A stretch of 64,000 nucleotides of DNA, taken from assembly GCA_963829575.1 (NCBI GenBank), contig CAWHJF010000015.1, forward strand, positions 1 to 64,000. Reading direction: 5' to 3'. Position 1 is the first letter of the stretch. Every line of letters begins with the position of its first letter. Position numbers and translations under genes: made by a program. Source of the stretch: KACC-23026 sp963829575 (lineage in GTDB: Bacteria > Bacillota > Bacilli > Bacillales > Sporolactobacillaceae). The notes beneath the pieces were generated by a model. The model worked only from the letters and a program-made list of their open reading frames with translations. It did no database searches and had not been told where the DNA came from. This document shows, in pieces, positions 52,635-59,944 of the stretch.

Positions 52635-53151
52635 GGATGGCACCTCCTATTCTTTCCTGTAAAACTTTGCGCGCACGATAATAGGTTGACTGCACCTTAG
52701 CTTCTGTCCAATTTAAAATCTCAGCCGTTTCTTTGATCGCCATTTCCTGAATGCCTCTTAAAATCAAAACATCCCGATAAGCTGTCTTCATCTCGCGAAT
52801 GGTCGATTGAATCAATTGATAGTGTTCATTTAATAGAAAATCCGCCTCTGGATTTTGCTCACTGTGAGAGTCATAGCTGGAATCGTACGATACTTGCTCT
52901 TTCCATTTTTGTCGTTTTCGCCTTCTCAACTCATCAATCGCTACATTGCGTGCAATGCTTAAAAGCCACGTCTTGGGATTGGCGTCACCTTTGAACGCAT
53001 GCAAGCCATTGATGGCTTTAATAAACGTCTCCTGAACAAGGTCCTCGACGTCATGTGAACCCATTTTATAAATTAAAAACCGATAAAGATCATCGCTGTA
53101 TTGTTGAACCCAATCAGAAATGATCTGACGTTCACCCTCGATGTCCCTCAC
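52606..53151 (-). CDS. ECF-type RNA polymerase sigma factor
   Basis: A 181-residue sigma factor. Region 2 is YRFLIYKMGSHDVEDLVQETFIKA with NPKTWLLSIARNVAIDELRRRKR. Region 4 is YRDVLILRGIQEMAIKETAEILNWTEAKVQSTYYRARKVL. It resembles the SigX/SigW-like ECF factors of Bacillales. The start is a GTG adjoining AAAAGGGG and is not certain. Upstream on the minus strand a CGTC at about 53173 with TGTGAA 18 nt before it could be an ECF-type autoregulated promoter. It overlaps the membrane protein gene. Confidence 0.9.
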   Translation of the reverse strand: MRDIEGERQIISDWVQQYSDDLYRFLIYKMGSHDVEDLVQETFIKAINGLHAFKGDANPKTWLLSIARNVAIDELRRRKRQKWKEQVSYDSSYDSHSEQNPEADFLLNEHYQLIQSTIREMKTAYRDVLILRGIQEMAIKETAEILNWTEAKVQSTYYRARKVLQERIGGAIREAQNESFR

Positions 53152-53487
53152 CCCTTTTCTCTTTTGCTAATTAGACGTATTCAGCGCCAAAATCATTCAC
53201 ATTATTTGTAAATCTATCAAAAGTTATGGGTACGAGATTAATGTGAGAGGTTAGGTTGACCAATTTCCTTTTTTCCATTATATAGGATTGAGTTTCGAAT
53301 GGGGAACAGTGAGTGGACAGATTCCCTACTATTAGCTAATGTGTTCGCGTGTGTGGCCTTGCGCACACACTCTTGTCTTTTTCGTGGGTGTTGTGTGCAG
53401 TGAATTGACGGCAAACCCTCGAATTTAGATGTGTACACAAAAAACAAAAAAGGAACCACAAATACAATTCCTCTTTTAACAATGTGC

Positions 53488-53514
53488 CCTGGCGGCGTTC
53501 TACTCTCACAGGGA
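53488..53514 (-). pseudogene. 5S rRNA 3'-end relic (copy a)
   Basis: The minus strand reads CCCTGTGAGAGTAGAACGCC then GCCAGG, the 3' end of a Firmicutes 5S rRNA. Only about 27 nt remain; the 5' side is unrelated repeat sequence. A decayed terminator (AGGAATTG…GTTCCT) follows. Confidence 0.8.
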
Positions 53515-53560
53515 GCCTACTACTTGAAATTCCTTCATGAATAAACCTCTTTGACTTTAC

Positions 53561-53752
53561 TTCGTGCTGGCTTGCGTAAAACCTCATTCTCTTGTCAAAA
53601 GATTTTACGCACTTTTCCTTTGTCCAAGGTAAGATAATTGTTTTTTTATTTTTAAATTCGTGCTGGCTTGCGTAAAATCTCATTCTCTTGTCAAAAGATT
53701 TTACGCATTTTTCCTTTGTCCAAGGTAAGATAATTATTTTTTTATTTTTAAA
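53561..53752 (-). repeat. Module B, two direct copies of a 96-bp hairpin repeat
   Basis: Units 53561-53656 and 53657-53752 begin TTCGTGCTGGCTTGCG on the plus strand. Each contains arms of the form TGCGTAAAA…TTTTACGCA around a 15-nt loop, then CTTTGTCCAAGGTAAGATAA. The second copy has 12-bp perfect arms. Further copies lie at 54085-54180 and, inverted, around 57227-57265. Confidence 0.9.
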
Positions 53753-53964
53753 TTCGTGCTGGCTTGCGCGAAATCACCTGCTTTCGACCCCGATTTCTGC
53801 GCATGTCCCCAACCTTGACCAAATTTCTTAGCCCTAACTACACAAAATATGAACTGCTTTCCCACTTCTTTAAAAATGGAACTGAGGTTTCCAATTGACT
53901 GCGGATTTCTTCGTCACTCGAAACCCTCGCCCTGGGTTCCATCACCCTACGGGTGAACACCAAA

Positions 53965-54003
53965 AAAATAAGGAACTGTATATTTAAATACAATTCCTTA
54001 TCT
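53965..54003 (-). terminator. rRNA-operon-type terminator next to 5S relic b
   Basis: On the minus strand ATAAGGAATTGTATT and a complementary AACTGTATA…GTTCCTTAT form a long stem followed by TTTTTTTGG. The same hairpin occurs in plus orientation at 56861-56903. Confidence 0.8.
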
Positions 54004-54010
54004 CTATTTT

Positions 54011-54037
54011 GCCTGGCGGCGTTCTACTCTCACAGGG
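54011..54037 (-). pseudogene. 5S rRNA 3'-end relic (copy b)
   Basis: Identical 27-nt 5S 3' end to copy a, again joined on its 5' side to the spacer and module B and on its 3' side to a terminator. Confidence 0.8.
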
Positions 54038-54084
54038 AGCCTACTACTTGAAATTCCTTCATGAATAAACTTCTTTGACTTTAC

Positions 54085-54180
54085 TTCGTGCTGGCTTGCG
54101 TAAAACCTCATTCTCTTGTCAAAAGGTTTTACGCATTTTTCCTTTGTCCAAGGTAAGATAATTGTTTTTTTATTTTTAAA
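54085..54180 (-). repeat. Module B, third 96-bp copy
   Basis: Same unit as at 53561. Its arms read TGCGTAAAACCT and AGGTTTTACGCA. Compared with the copy at 53657, both arms have changed together (TCT/AGA to CCT/AGG), keeping the stem perfect. Confidence 0.9.
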
Positions 54181-54477
54181 TTCGTGCTGGCTTACGCGAA
54201 ATCACTTGCTTTCAACCCTGATTTTTGCGAATGTCCCCAACCTTGACCAAATTTCTTAGCCCTAACTACACAAAATATGAACTGCTTTCCGTAAGCCCGA
54301 ACTATAAAAATAAGCGTACCTTTCCGGTACGCAAGACAAATAGCCGTAAATTACGATTTTTTAAATCGAATAGTACGGCTTTTTATTATTTCTTACATGT
54401 TTGCTTGGATCATTTTAGACCAGGGCATATACTGATTTAAAATTTCGGGGTTTTGATAAATATCGCTATTTGGCAGA

Positions 54478-55959
54478 TCAGTCAGGAGTATTCTTTAAGT
54501 ATTCGTAGAAATCAATACCGTTACTTTTGGCTGTTTCTGCGATACTCAAACAAATGGCGTTTGCTTTTGCCCCAGCTTCACTGACCGAAAAGAGCCAATT
54601 TTTTCTTCCAATGACATTGGGACGGATTGCATTTTCTGCTGGATTATTATCAATCTCAATTCTCCCGTCAGTTAAGAATGCTTTGAGTCCTTTCGCACGG
54701 TTTAGTGTGTATTCAGCTGCCTTTGCTAGGGCATTTTTTCCGAAGAATGGGGATGACTCCACCCATTTAAGGAATTTCTCTACGATTGGCTTCGAGTATT
54801 TTTGACGTTTTTTCCTTCTCTTACTCGGAGACAAATGTTTAAATTCCCTTTCAAGGCGATATAACTCATCGCAATATTGAACACCGATTTGTCCATTTTT
54901 GCTGTCTGCTTTAAGCCAATAGCGTCGAACATGTGCCCAACAATTCGCGAAAGTAATCCCTTCAATTGCTCCGTAAGCTGAATAGCCATCACAGATAATT
55001 GTTCCAGAAAACCCTTTAATGAAGCTTTCAAGTACAGACCGAGCGCGCGACAACGCACTTTGAAAAAGCACAATCGTTGGACCTTGGCTAGGCACACTCC
55101 GATAGACCCAATTGTAGGCATTAGACTGACCCGATTTTCCATCGGATCGGTTGATGATTTGTCCATAGGTCTCGTCGACATGTAGAACTGTTTTAACCAT
55201 CATCAAATCCTTCAATTTTTCATAAATAAGCAACAGCCAATCAAGTGATGCACGAATGACCCAATTGGATAGGTTCTTATCATTTGTTCGCAGGCCATAA
55301 CGGTCCCATTCCTTTACCTGTCGGTAAAGGGGTACAAATAGTGAAAACTTATCATAAACGACTTTGGCAAGTACGCTAGGACTTGCAATACTACGTTGAA
55401 TAGCTGGTTTCGGTGCTTTACCGCGCTTAATTTGCTTTTTTTGAAATCCATCCTCTTCACAACTTAAACAGGCATATGCATGTTCAACGTGTTGGATCTT
55501 CCTCATTCTTGCCGGAATAAATTCGGCCTCTTCTCGCACAATTGTGCTGCCAATCTCACGCATTTGCCCTTGGCAACACTCACACATTGTGTTTTCCGGG
55601 TGATGATGAACAGTGTTAATCTCAATACCATCATCTAATGAATCATTTCGTTTTTTGTTTTTAACTTTTCGTACAACAGTATAGGAAATCGTCTGTTGGC
55701 TTTGTTCTTCTGTGTGCTCAGATTCGCTAAAAGATGGGTCATCATCAAACAGTGAAGCCTGTCCATCTAGTGGATTATATTTAGACTTTTCGGTTTTAGA
55801 ACCGTATAACAGCTTTGTTAAATGACGAACCTGTTCGGTTAATGTTTCAATCTGTTTCGATAAGTCTTTGTTTTGTTGATTGGAATGAGTCAATTGGTCT
55901 TCGAGTAGTCGAATTAATTTCTCATTTTGATTCTCGTCAGAGAAAGAAGCATTAACCAT
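54478..55959 (-). CDS. tnpC: IS66 transposase TnpC
   Basis: A 493-residue transposase. An N-terminal coiled coil (about 10-55) precedes an SKTEKSKY-type segment and a zinc-finger-like domain (CECCQGQM … CLSC). The DDE catalytic domain has LHVDETYGQ (first Asp), ICDGYSAYGAI (second Asp) and RIEIDNNPAENAIRP (Glu). The end carries the IS66 C-terminal ENAIRPNVIGRKNWLFS motif. The ATG at 55959 is preferred; the frame is open to a GTG at 55971. No frameshift is seen, so it may be active. Confidence 0.93.
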   Translation of the reverse strand: MVNASFSDENQNEKLIRLLEDQLTHSNQQNKDLSKQIETLTEQVRHLTKLLYGSKTEKSKYNPLDGQASLFDDDPSFSESEHTEEQSQQTISYTVVRKVKNKKRNDSLDDGIEINTVHHHPENTMCECCQGQMREIGSTIVREEAEFIPARMRKIQHVEHAYACLSCEEDGFQKKQIKRGKAPKPAIQRSIASPSVLAKVVYDKFSLFVPLYRQVKEWDRYGLRTNDKNLSNWVIRASLDWLLLIYEKLKDLMMVKTVLHVDETYGQIINRSDGKSGQSNAYNWVYRSVPSQGPTIVLFQSALSRARSVLESFIKGFSGTIICDGYSAYGAIEGITFANCWAHVRRYWLKADSKNGQIGVQYCDELYRLEREFKHLSPSKRRKKRQKYSKPIVEKFLKWVESSPFFGKNALAKAAEYTLNRAKGLKAFLTDGRIEIDNNPAENAIRPNVIGRKNWLFSVSEAGAKANAICLSIAETAKSNGIDFYEYLKNTPD

Positions 55960-56040
55960 CACTTTCACCACATTTCGTTCATATATATACTAGTAATAGT
56001 ATACTATCTCGAACATCATAGTGAAAACATTTTTTCGAAT

Positions 56041-56394
56041 TTAAAACACTCCTTTGGGTGATCTTTGAATCGCCTTCGGTTGTTGAATTGTTAATCCTTC
56101 CAGAAGCCAGCGAAGCTCTTGTTGAGATAGATTTCGCACTTCATTTTCATCTTTTGGCCACTGAAGTTTTCCTCTATCTAAGCGTTTATAAAGCAACGCG
56201 AATCCATCTCCATCAAAATAAAGACATTTAAAACGGTCTTTATTCCATCCTGAAAATAGGAAAATGGAGTCGCCATAAGGATCAAGTTCGAAAGAATCTT
56301 GAATCAAGGTAGCCAGTCCATCAATTCCTTTCCTCATATCAGTCTTTCCACAAACAATATAAATGTTTTTCACACTTGAATAATCATGTATCAT
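56041..56394 (-). CDS. tnpB: IS66 accessory protein TnpB
   Basis: A 117-residue IS66 Orf2. It contains VCGKTDMRKGIDGLATLI, FLFSGWNKDRFKCLYFDGDGF and KRLDRGKLQWP, the diagnostic segments of the family. It is required with TnpC for transposition; its exact biochemical role is unclear. The start overlaps the stop codon of tnpA (ATGA). Confidence 0.93.
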   Translation of the reverse strand: MIHDYSSVKNIYIVCGKTDMRKGIDGLATLIQDSFELDPYGDSIFLFSGWNKDRFKCLYFDGDGFALLYKRLDRGKLQWPKDENEVRNLSQQELRWLLEGLTIQQPKAIQRSPKGVF

Positions 56395-56588
56395 AGATTT
56401 TTTAACTCCCTCATGACCGTTCGAATGATGTGTTCATTTACGCCGTTGAAGAAGGAAATCTTTACGGTTGCTGTTCTGATCGTGCAGGAGGGTTTTGAGG
56501 AAAGTTTAGCTTTATTCGTTACAGAAGGAGTATTTTCTTTTTCATTATGTAAGGTTACGGGGACTATAGCTGTTTTTTTTAGCGTCAT
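56391..56588 (-). CDS. tnpA: IS66 accessory protein TnpA
   Basis: A 65-residue protein starting at the ATG 8 nt after AAAGGAGGTG. Its end (ATVKISFFNGVNEHIIRTVMRELKNL region) resembles the C-terminal half of IS66 Orf1 proteins. It is shorter than the usual ~100 residues because the helix-turn-helix part is reduced. Its stop overlaps the tnpB start. Confidence 0.75.
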   Translation of the reverse strand: MTLKKTAIVPVTLHNEKENTPSVTNKAKLSSKPSCTIRTATVKISFFNGVNEHIIRTVMRELKNL

Positions 56589-56672
56589 ATTAAAAGCACC
56601 TCCTTTAATTGATACGTCAATTCTATCAGGAGGTGCTGCTGTTTTATATCCGTTGTTTGAATGGGGGCTTAC

Positions 56673-56748
56673 GGTCGAGGAAACAAGTGAGTGAGAACCG
56701 GAGTGTACGTTGTACACGAGGATCGCAACGAGCGAAGGTGACGAAGAT
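56673..56748 (+). repeat. Module E, copy 1
   Basis: A ~75-bp sequence starting GGTCGAGGAAACAAGTGAGT, containing the palindrome GTGTACGTTGTACAC. It is repeated almost exactly at 56957-57031. It is absent from the left array. Confidence 0.85.
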
Positions 56749-56776
56749 GATGCCGCAGTCAATTGGAAGCCGCTAG

Positions 56777-56854
56777 CCCCGAACACGGTCGTTTAAGCTC
56801 GAGCGTCGATGGTAATTGGGGGCTTCCCCCTGTGAGAGTAGAACGCCGCCAGGC
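56777..56854 (+). pseudogene. 5S rRNA 3' relic, longest copy (c)
   Basis: About 78 nt match the 3' two-thirds of 5S rRNA: CCGAACACGG, TTTAAGCTC, GCGTCGATGGTA, TTGGGGGCTTCCCCCTGTGAG, AGTAGAACGCCGCCAGGC. The first ~40 nt, including the 5' strand of helix I, are missing. A terminator follows directly. Confidence 0.85.
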
Positions 56855-56860
56855 AAAATA

Positions 56861-56903
56861 GAGATAAGGAATTGTATTTAATATACAGTTCCTTATTTTT
56901 TTG
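56861..56903 (+). terminator. rRNA-operon-type terminator after 5S relic c
   Basis: ATAAGGAATTGTATTTA and its imperfect complement ending GTTCCTTAT are followed by TTTTTTTG. Confidence 0.85.
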
Positions 56904-56956
56904 TTGTTCACCCGAAGGGTGATGGAACCCTGGGCGAGGGTTTCGAGTGACAAGGA

Positions 56957-57031
56957 GGTCGAGGAAACAAGTGAGTGAGAACCGGAGTGTACGTTGTACA
57001 CGAGGATCGCAACGAGCGAAGGTGACGAAGA
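56957..57031 (+). repeat. Module E, copy 2
   Basis: Second copy of the 75-bp element at 56673, again with GTGTACGTTGTACAC. Here it is inserted within module D, whose uninterrupted version is in the left array (53863-53960). Confidence 0.85.
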
Positions 57032-57226
57032 GATCCGCAGTCAATCGGAAACCTCGGTTTCATTTTTAAAGAAGTGGGGAAAGCAGTTCTTATTTTGTGT
57101 AGTTAGAAATTTGGTCAAGGTTGGGGACATGCGCAAAAATCAGGGTCGAAAGCAGGTGATTTCGCGCAATCCAGCACGAATTTAAAAATAAAAAAACGAT
57201 TTATCTTACCTTCGACAAAGGAAAAG

Positions 57227-57265
57227 TGCGTAAAATCTTTTGACAAGAGAATGAGATTTTACGCA
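57227..57265 (+). repeat. Module B hairpin, inverted copy
   Basis: TGCGTAAAATCT and AGATTTTACGCA, 12-bp perfect arms around a 15-nt loop, in the opposite orientation to the three left copies. Confidence 0.88.
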
Positions 57266-57324
57266 AGCCAGCACGAAGTAAAGTCAAAGAAGTTTATTCA
57301 TGAAGGTCATTCAAGTAGTAGGCT

Positions 57325-57351
57325 CCCTGGAAGAGTAGAACGCCGCTAGGC
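57325..57351 (+). pseudogene. 5S rRNA 3'-end relic (copy d)
   Basis: CCCTGGAAGAGTAGAACGCC then GCTAGGC, a slightly mutated version of the 5S 3' end, followed by a terminator. Confidence 0.7.
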
Positions 57352-57362
57352 ATATTTTGGAT

Positions 57363-57389
57363 AAGGAACTGCGAAAGCAGTTCCTTTTT
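57363..57389 (+). terminator. Strong terminator closing the right repeat array
   Basis: AAGGAACTGC/GCAGTTCCTT with a GAAA tetraloop followed by TTTTT. It insulates the ctsR operon from upstream transcription. From 57390 to the ctsR promoter (about 57750) there is no recognisable gene. Confidence 0.93.
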
Positions 57390-57779
57390 GCGTTCATCAA
57401 ACTTAGGGGGTGTGAACGTAAATTCAATGCACACAAACAATAAAATAGCATAGAGAATCGTGTGCGCAGAGGACATGCATGTCATAAAAATGAAGAATAG
57501 TGTTTAATTCAGATTAAAATGAGGAAAAGTTAATTAGAGGCTAAAGACGTATTAGAAGGGGTATTAAAATTTTACATAAACACTGGAATGAAATAGAAAA
57601 GTGGAGGTTTAAAAAGATCATAAAAGGAAAGCCTTTAGTTAGGAAGAGTCCATAAGAATTCAATATGTAAAAATCCAAATAGGACAAAGGAATTGGCACT
57701 TTTTCATAGGAAAATTTGTCGATTGAAAACTAATTTTGCGGTTGGGTTCGTGTTGCTTTTAAGCCACAGTGAAATGGTA

Positions 57780-57811
57780 TATAATTATTGTCAAAGATAG
57801 TCAAAGTCAAA
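57780..57811 (+). promoter_or_regulatory. ctsR operon promoter with overlapping CtsR boxes
   Basis: A TATAAT at 57780-57785 is followed at once by three GTCAAA heptads: 57790-57795, 57800-57805 and 57806-57811. The first two, with 4-nt spacing, match the CtsR operator (RGTCAAANANRGTCAAA) except for the first base. This indicates autorepression by CtsR and heat or stress induction of the whole operon. No good -35 box is visible at normal spacing. Confidence 0.85.
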
Positions 57812-57828
57812 GGCGGGTGAGAGGAAGG

Positions 57829-58287
57829 GTGCGGAATATTTCAGACATAATTGAAGAGCATATCAAGAATATTCTTAAGCAGAAAGCTGAAATTGAGATT
57901 AAAAGAAGTGAGCTTGCAGAACAATTTCAGTGTGTCCCCTCACAAATCAATTATGTGCTAAAAACTCGTTTTTCAATTGAAAGAGGGTATATTGTTGAGA
58001 GTAAACGAGGTGGCGGCGGATATATCCGAATTATTAAAGTTACCAAGAATACTGATCGAGAATTAATTAGTCATATAGAAAATTTAATTGATCAACGTTT
58101 AACTCAAAATCAAGCCCATGCTATGATTCTTCATTTATTAGAAGAAGGTGTGATTAATAATCGTGAAGCAAGGCTTATGATTAGCGCAGTCGATCGGTCT
58201 GTCATTGAACTAACCATTCCCATTCGAGACCAGATCAGAGCGAATATTCTTAAAGCCATGCTGCAGTCTCTGAAATTTAAAGTGTGA
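57829..58287 (+). CDS. ctsR: Class III stress-gene repressor CtsR
   Basis: A 152-residue repressor. The winged helix-turn-helix contains IKRSELAEQFQCVPSQINYVLKTRF and the glycine-rich wing ESKRGGGGYIRI, whose arginine touches DNA and senses heat. The C-terminal domain is for dimerisation and McsB targeting. The GTG at 57829 gives the usual start (x-RNISDIIE); the frame is open 20 codons upstream, through the operator. It is the first gene of ctsR-mcsA-mcsB-clpC-radA-disA. Confidence 0.95.
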   Translation: MRNISDIIEEHIKNILKQKAEIEIKRSELAEQFQCVPSQINYVLKTRFSIERGYIVESKRGGGGYIRIIKVTKNTDRELISHIENLIDQRLTQNQAHAMILHLLEEGVINNREARLMISAVDRSVIELTIPIRDQIRANILKAMLQSLKFKV

Positions 58288-58316
58288 GTAGGTCTTAAAT
58301 TAAGGGAGGAAGCGAG

Positions 58317-58847
58317 ATGGAGTGTCAACAATGCCATATTCGACCGGCATCTCTTCATTTTACAAGAGTAATTAATGGGGAAAAACAAGAGTTTCATCTT
58401 TGTGAGCAATGCGCAAATGAGATGGAAGATTTGACGGACATGATGGGTGGATCAGGAGCTTTCAGCATTCATAATTTATTATCAGGCTTGCTTAATTTTG
58501 ATCCTCATATTGGGGAACAAAATTCCCCCTCGAGAGAAGACATCGACTTACAATGTGATAAATGTGGACTAAGATATCGAGAGTTCATTAAAATAGGAAA
58601 ATTTGGATGCGATCATTGTTATCAAGCTTTTGAATCCAAACTAGACCCAATTTTAAGGAAAGTGCATAGCGGCAATACGACTCATACAGGAAAAGTGCCA
58701 AAGCGAACTGGAAAATCGCTTGGAATTAAACGAAAAATTGCCGAATTAAAAGAAGAAATGAAAAAACATGTGGTAGATGAGGAATTTGAGGAAGCTGCCA
58801 GAATCAGAGATGAGATCAAGGCACTGGAAAATAGGGGGGATGAGTAA
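58317..58847 (+). CDS. mcsA: McsA, zinc-binding activator of the arginine kinase McsB
   Basis: A 176-residue protein. CxxC pairs (MECQQC … LCEQC, and LQCDKC … FGCDHC) bind zinc, and a C-terminal UVR motif (about 140-175, HVVDEEFEEAARIRDEIKALE) follows. It activates McsB and so delivers CtsR and damaged proteins to ClpCP. A strong GGGAGG site precedes the ATG. Its stop is 1 nt before the mcsB start. Confidence 0.94.
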   Translation: MECQQCHIRPASLHFTRVINGEKQEFHLCEQCANEMEDLTDMMGGSGAFSIHNLLSGLLNFDPHIGEQNSPSREDIDLQCDKCGLRYREFIKIGKFGCDHCYQAFESKLDPILRKVHSGNTTHTGKVPKRTGKSLGIKRKIAELKEEMKKHVVDEEFEEAARIRDEIKALENRGDE

Positions 58848-58848
58848 A

Positions 58849-59925
58849 ATGTCTCTTCAAAATTTTATTAATCAAGCTGTTAGCACTTGGATGCAGGGAG
58901 ATGGACCGGATTCTGAGATTGTTTTAAGTAGTCGAATTCGCTTAGCACGAAATTTAAAAGATTTTGCTTTTCCAGTCATATCTTCTGATGAGCAGGGACG
59001 AAAAGCGCTAACCTATGTGCGTGATCAATTAAATGGAGAAGGGTATCCTTCTATGGGCGAGTTTGAGTGGGTGAATATGAGTGAACTCAAACCGGTTGAA
59101 AAACGTGTTTTGGTTGAAAAACATTTAATTAGTCCAAACTTGGCAGAGGATTCTGAGTTTGGAGCGGTCTTAATTAATGATAATGAGTCCGTTAGTATCA
59201 TGATTAATGAAGAAGATCATCTAAGAGTACAATGTCTTTTTCCGGGTTTTCAGTTGAATGAGGCCCTGACCCTTGCAAATGGGATCGATGATTGGATTGA
59301 AAGCAAATTTGATTATGCATTTGATGAAAAAAGAGGCTACTTAACAAGCTGCCCAACCAATGTGGGAACCGGCCTTAGAGCTTCTGTCATGGTGCATCTC
59401 CCTGCCTTAATGATCACGCAGCGGATGAATCGAATTGCACCAGCTATTAACCAATTTGGTCTCGTTGTAAGAGGGATTTATGGAGAAGGCAGTGAGGCGT
59501 TGGGCAATGTCTTTCAAATCTCAAATCAAATTACATTAGGCAAATCAGAAGAAGATATAGTCGAGGACCTTAGGGGCGTCGTTATGCAGCTGGTTCAACA
59601 GGAAAAATCCGCCCGTAAAGATTTACTGAAACTTTCAAAATTACAGCTTGAAGATCGGGTTTTTAGATCCTATGGGATTTTAGGGAACAGTCGAATCATA
59701 CAATCTAAAGAAGCAGCCAAATGTCTCTCAGATCTTCGACTTGGGATTGACCTTGATCTGATAGAAGGCGTGCCGCGCAACATTTTAAATGAATTAATGA
59801 TTTTAACACAACCGGGCTTTCTACAGCATTATTTTAAAGAAGCATTAACACCTGAAGAACGCGATATTCGCCGGGCTACTTTAATCAGAGAACGGTTGAA
59901 ATTAGAAGAAAATAACGCAGATTGA
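58849..59925 (+). CDS. mcsB: Protein arginine kinase McsB
   Basis: A 358-residue protein of the phosphagen kinase family. It carries IVLSSRIRLARNL, the active-site loop SCPTNVGTGLRASVM with its Cys, and RGIYGEGSEALGNVFQISNQ. It phosphorylates arginines, marking proteins for ClpCP. The ATG at 58849 (MSLQNF) fits the family; an ATG at 58840 is too close to the GGGGGG site. Confidence 0.95.
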   Translation: MSLQNFINQAVSTWMQGDGPDSEIVLSSRIRLARNLKDFAFPVISSDEQGRKALTYVRDQLNGEGYPSMGEFEWVNMSELKPVEKRVLVEKHLISPNLAEDSEFGAVLINDNESVSIMINEEDHLRVQCLFPGFQLNEALTLANGIDDWIESKFDYAFDEKRGYLTSCPTNVGTGLRASVMVHLPALMITQRMNRIAPAINQFGLVVRGIYGEGSEALGNVFQISNQITLGKSEEDIVEDLRGVVMQLVQQEKSARKDLLKLSKLQLEDRVFRSYGILGNSRIIQSKEAAKCLSDLRLGIDLDLIEGVPRNILNELMILTQPGFLQHYFKEALTPEERDIRRATLIRERLKLEENNAD

Positions 59926-59944
59926 TTGAGGGAGGCTGACAATT

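Larger units (their letters stand above)
53448..54290 (-). repeat. Left array of 5S-ended modular repeats (two units, minus orientation)
   Basis: Read on the minus strand, two consecutive units share the order module C, module B, a short spacer, the last 27 nt of a 5S rRNA gene, and a terminator. The first unit runs from 54290 (cut by IS66) to about 53965; the second, preceded by module D (53960-53863), runs to about 53448 and has module B twice. No protein-coding gene is present in 53152-54290. Confidence 0.8.
54291..56672 (-). mobile_element. Complete IS66-family insertion sequence
   Basis: A 2382-bp element. The left end is GTAAGCCC at 54291 and the right end is its complement GGGCTTAC ending at 56672, the GTAAG-type termini of IS66 elements. 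It encodes TnpA, TnpB and TnpC on the minus strand in the usual order. The 8-bp flanks (TGCTTTCC on the left, GGTCGAGG on the right) do not match, so there is no target duplication. Confidence 0.88.
56673..57389 (+). repeat. Right array of 5S-ended modular repeats (plus orientation)
   Basis: Reading along the plus strand: module E, a remnant, 5S relic c, terminator, module D with module E inside (56905-57075), module C (57076-57180), module B (hairpin 57227-57265), spacer, 5S relic d, terminator. The order C-B-5S-terminator-D-C-B-5S-terminator is the mirror of the left array. IS66 therefore lies between inverted copies. Confidence 0.8.

Noticed and set aside
53152..57768. Intact rRNA or tRNA genes before ctsR
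   Set aside because: Only 27-78 nt 3' ends of 5S rRNA were found; no 16S, 23S or tRNA sequence is present.
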